From: Daphnia pulex
Lineage: Eukaryota > Arthropoda > Branchiopoda > Diplostraca > Daphniidae
DNA length: 64,000 bases
Assembly: GCF_021134715.1 (NCBI RefSeq)
Contig: NC_060017.1
Span: forward strand, 6,448,001-6,512,000
Reading direction: 5' to 3'
The position numbers and the translations under genes were made by a program. Below are positions 60,697 through 64,000 of the stretch, piece by piece (within the stretch, counting starts at the first letter, position 1; every line of letters starts with the position of its first letter). Under the pieces are notes generated by a model. It saw only the letters and a program-made list of their open reading frames with translations, was not told the DNA's origin and ran no database searches.

Positions 60697-63600
60697 TTAC
60701 TTAGCACTGGATCCTAATTTATTAATGAGTTCATCGCACAAAGTGGTGAGCTCCTCGTTCTCTTTGGATTTCTGTTCCAGACTTTGCTCGACCGACGCCA
60801 GTCTCATCTCAGTTTTCTTGAGCTGAGCCTTCACCCGAGAACTCTCGCCTTCAAGATTACGCTTCAAATTCTCCATTTCTTGTTGAGCTCTGAATGCAAA
60901 TAAAGAAATCCGTTACCACACAAAATCGGAGAAAAAACGAGATTTACATTAACATACCCCTCGAGTTTCTGAGCGGCATGCAGCTTCAGCGTCTCGTATT
61001 TGTGTTGCTCCTGCTGCAATCTTTCCTGGTAGGCCGCTAGGGCCTTCTTCAAAGCTTCTTCATTCTTATGCAAATTCTCGGCTGCTGTGCGATTACGCTC
61101 GTACATACGGTGAAATTCGCTAAAAGCACGTTCCACTTCTTTGACGTCTTCGATCGCCTGATCTCTCTCCTTGATCGTACTTTGCAGGGTGGTCTCCATG
61201 TTGGCCTTTTCCCGCTCCTTTTCAGCAATCAATTGAGATATCGTCTTCTCATATTCACCGACAATTTGTCTATAACAAAAGGGTTATGTAAACTGTACAA
61301 TAAACAAATACACCAACTCGAATACCTCATCTGGGCTTGGGCTTCAACAGTGGCTTCATATTTAGACTTCATATCCTGATTTTCATTCTCTTTCATCAGA
61401 ATTTCTCGTTCCTTTTGAAGTAATTTGTCTTGGAACAACAATTCTTGTAATTTCAATGCCTCCTTGTGTTCATTCAGACTTAGAACATCTCCAGCCACAT
61501 TATGACTGGACATTAGGCACTCGGGCGGATTTGACTTTTCAACCGTCTCAGTTCTTTCCACTTTAGGTGCACTAGAAGAATGTGGTGGGCTGAAGAGGAA
61601 CAAACTTTCGCCAGCTGATTTGCGAGCGGCATCCTCTTCCGCAAGAATTGTGTCATCTCCACCTGTCAATGAGAATAAAAATAATGCGGCTATTACTTCG
61701 TTTTCATTTTCTCAAATAAATCAAAACGTACCAGCATCAGATGAGCGGGGTGGAAACATACTAGGCCTTCCCGTAACAAGCGGATCAAATTTCACAAATA
61801 ATGATTGCCTGGCCAAAGCAATATCGTGCGTAGCGCCACCATGTTGCATGAGGAAATCCAGCTCTGAGGGATCATGAAAGACTTCCTGGGCCGGTCGGAA
61901 TTCTTCTTGGTCACTACCATCGTTTGACAACCTTTCACTGACTATTTCAGGTTTGGGTGACATCGACTGAGGAATGCTTTCGATCACAGTATCGTTGGCT
62001 TCGGTGTTGTCCTAAAAGATAAAGATGACATTAAAACCGTCAAGTGAAACAAATCTTAATCAAATACTTACAACGTGGTTGGGGGAGGTAACGGCATCAT
62101 TTTGTGTTTTTGGACTACCATCCCTGGTTGGCGAGGCTCCTAATTTCTTTTTGGGTTTGAAAGGATCCTCGTTCGGATCGAAAGCAAACTCAACTTCGAA
62201 CGCATCCGATTTTGCAACATTAGCTGCTGGTCGGGCGACTCGGGGACGGATGGGTTTGCGTACAAAAGGTGCTTTCTTGGTTGGACTTGTTCCAGCTGGT
62301 TTCTCTGATTTAGATTCAGAGGATTGTTGCTCTTCAGTCGGCTCAGCTTCCTTATCGTTTGTCGACATGCTTTCCTTCATCTTGGTCTCTTGAGATCCTG
62401 GAAAAACATCTATCAATGTTTCAATTGTTTTCAAATATATAAAGTGACTTTTTGACTAACCGTTAACAGTGGCGACAGGCGACGCGTTTTCCAAGTCTTC
62501 CAGTTTGTCCAGGAAACTCAAGTCGTAACCCTTTTTAGGTACAATCAACGGTGCCTCTTCACAGGCTTCTCGCCCAGTGTCAGAGTGTACTGAAACTTCA
62601 GCTGGTTTTTCTTCCACGATAGTTTCGTCTTGAGCGGACACTTTATTCTCTTCAGATTCTAAATAAAATAAACTGTCAAAACAACCACGATACAATGGCT
62701 ACTTGAATAAACTACCTTGTGACGTGATGGGAATGAATGAAGTTTCTTGGTCGACGTCCACTTGGGGAGTCGTGACAACAGCCTCGTCTTTTTCCACCTG
62801 TTGATCAACTGGAGTAGACGGACCGCTTTCTTGTTCCGTAATAACTACAGAAAATACATAAATAATGAAGAAATGGAAGAATGTTAGAATGGCAGCAATC
62901 GAAACAAGAAATCGATTCTTAATTATTGTAAAAACATGTGTTTCGTGGGAACGCATTTGCATATCAATCGACCTCCACCACAATGCTGTCCGTCCTTGAG
63001 TGTGTAATAAGATACGATAATGAAAGAATGCCGTTGGCATGATACCCAGACTACATTTCCTTCTAAAAAAATTTAGATTCCAGCCAGTGGCCGTAAACTT
63101 CAGAATGTTTTAGATAATAGGATCAATTACCTCTTAAAGCAGTAGAGTCGGAAATCGGGGTCGAGAGCTGGGGGAGAAGTTTAGCTTGACTGATAGATGG
63201 AGTAGCGTTCTCTAGATCATCAAACCTATCCAAAAAACTGAGGTCGTAACCTTTCTTGGTTACAATTGGCTTTTCTTCTGGTAAACTTGTCGGTTTGACT
63301 GCAGTCGTCTCGGCGTCTGCTGATGACAGTTCCGGCGAAACGTCTTCAGTTACTGCAGATGTTTGGTTTTCTTCGCTAAGGGCTTCGCTGACTTCAGCGG
63401 GACAACTTTTGTCAGCTGCGTTCAAAACGGTTTGTTCACCGGAAGAAGCGAAAGTCGAATCGCCTTCAGCTGGAACCGTGTCAACTTCGCTGCAACTGAT
63501 ATCAACCGGCTCTAAGGCCCCGGAAATCTCGATGATGGAAGTTGGCTGCTCTTCAACAACTGAAACGATTTCTTCTTTGTTGATCGTCAAGCTAAGTTCC

Positions 63601-64000
63601 TCAGTGACAGCAGGGTTTTGCTCTTCCTCGTCTGGAACTGTTTTCTTTTCAGAAACAATTTGATCTTCCTCGATTGCAACAGTTTCTTTTTCGACGACTG
63701 AAACAGGTTCTCCTTCGATGACTGGAACAACTTCCGATTCGAGAACTGGAACCGTCTCCTCAACAACTGGAACAGTTTCCTCCTCGACGACTGGAACAGT
63801 TTCCTCCTCGACGACTGGAACAATTTCCTCTTCAACGACTTGAACAATTTCCTCTTTGACTACTGGAACAATTTCCTCTTCGGCGATTGGAACAGATACC
63901 TCTTCGACGACAGGAACAGTTGTATTCAATTCGACTACTGGATCAGTTTCCTCTTGGACAGCAGTTTGTTTTTCCTCAACTGAAACTGTTTCGTCTACGG
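60697..64000 (-). CDS. tacc: TACC (transforming acidic coiled-coil) protein, 5' part missing
   Basis: Exons from high to low: 63131-64000 (open at the window edge), 62716-62844, 62461-62658, 62072-62397, 61732-62011, 61326-61662, 60958-61269, 60697-60889. They encode about 880 C-terminal residues. TACC proteins bind XMAP215/Msps-type factors and strengthen centrosomal and spindle microtubules. The visible N-terminal part is very acidic with octapeptide repeats. Two copies of a short motif, KKGYDLSFLDRFDDLENA and KKGYDLSFLDKLEDLENA, correspond to the family's SDP-type repeats. The last 280 residues form the TACC coiled-coil domain, including KNEEALKKALAAYQERLQQE, YETLKLHAAQKLEG and the closing LTTLCDELINKLG, which is the most conserved family signature. 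The stop is at 60697-60699. Confidence 0.93.
63690..63925 (-). repeat. tacc: 24-bp coding minisatellite in TACC
   Basis: A 24-base unit (cgacgactggaacagtttcc then tcct) repeats with drift, encoding the octapeptide E-[IT]-V-P-V-V-E-E about nine times. The central copies are nearly identical and the outer ones diverged, as expected of a coding array that changes by slippage. Confidence 0.85.

Noticed and set aside
60468..60707. 79-codon antisense frame starting MLSKKQK near the TACC end
   Set aside because: It overlaps the TACC stop in another frame and continues into AT-rich 3' DNA; no motif.

Overview
The window looks like nuclear DNA of an arthropod. The gene set, the many short (about 60-100 bp) GT-AG introns mixed with a few very long ones, and the simple-sequence and pyrimidine-rich intergenic DNA fit a crustacean such as Daphnia best. 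This assignment is inferred from protein families remembered without a search. There is no sign of bacterial, organellar or viral sequence, and I saw no tRNA, rRNA or CRISPR array.

Five protein-coding genes can be read exon by exon, with splice phases that close across every junction. (1) SORL1/sorLA-type sorting receptor, + strand, 4152-16978, 22 coding exons, 2215 residues. (2) Inside its 14th intron, on the same strand, a complete two-exon gene at 10027-12994 encodes a BED-finger, hAT-derived protein most like DREF. (3) Fasciclin 2 (NCAM type, five Ig plus two FnIII domains), + strand, 23596-46914. It has a 9.4 kb first intron, a 21-nt microexon, mutually exclusive GPI-anchor and transmembrane exons, and several alternative cytoplasmic ends. 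(4) A REPTOR/CREBRF-type bZIP regulator, - strand, 54539-57680, 11 coding exons, 797 residues. (5) A TACC (transforming acidic coiled-coil) protein, - strand, from 60697 to beyond the right edge, so its N-terminus is missing.

Layout: 1-4151 is gene-free DNA upstream of SORL1. 16979-23595 is the SORL1 3' UTR plus a long gene-free stretch leading to the Fas2 promoter. 46915-54538 separates the convergent Fas2 and REPTOR genes; it holds two tandem CTCF-like motifs, a 109-bp tandem duplication and a 523-bp fold-back element. 57681-60696 holds the REPTOR 5' leader and promoter, with an overlapping CRE and E-box, followed by the end of the TACC gene.

The genes do not form one pathway. They cover endosomal sorting (SORL1), promoter regulation (DREF-like), neuronal adhesion (Fas2), nutrient/TORC1-linked transcription (REPTOR) and centrosome/microtubule function (TACC). 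The most interesting features are the nested domesticated-transposase gene, the layered Fas2 splicing, the fold-back element, the paired CTCF-like motifs and the REPTOR promoter elements.
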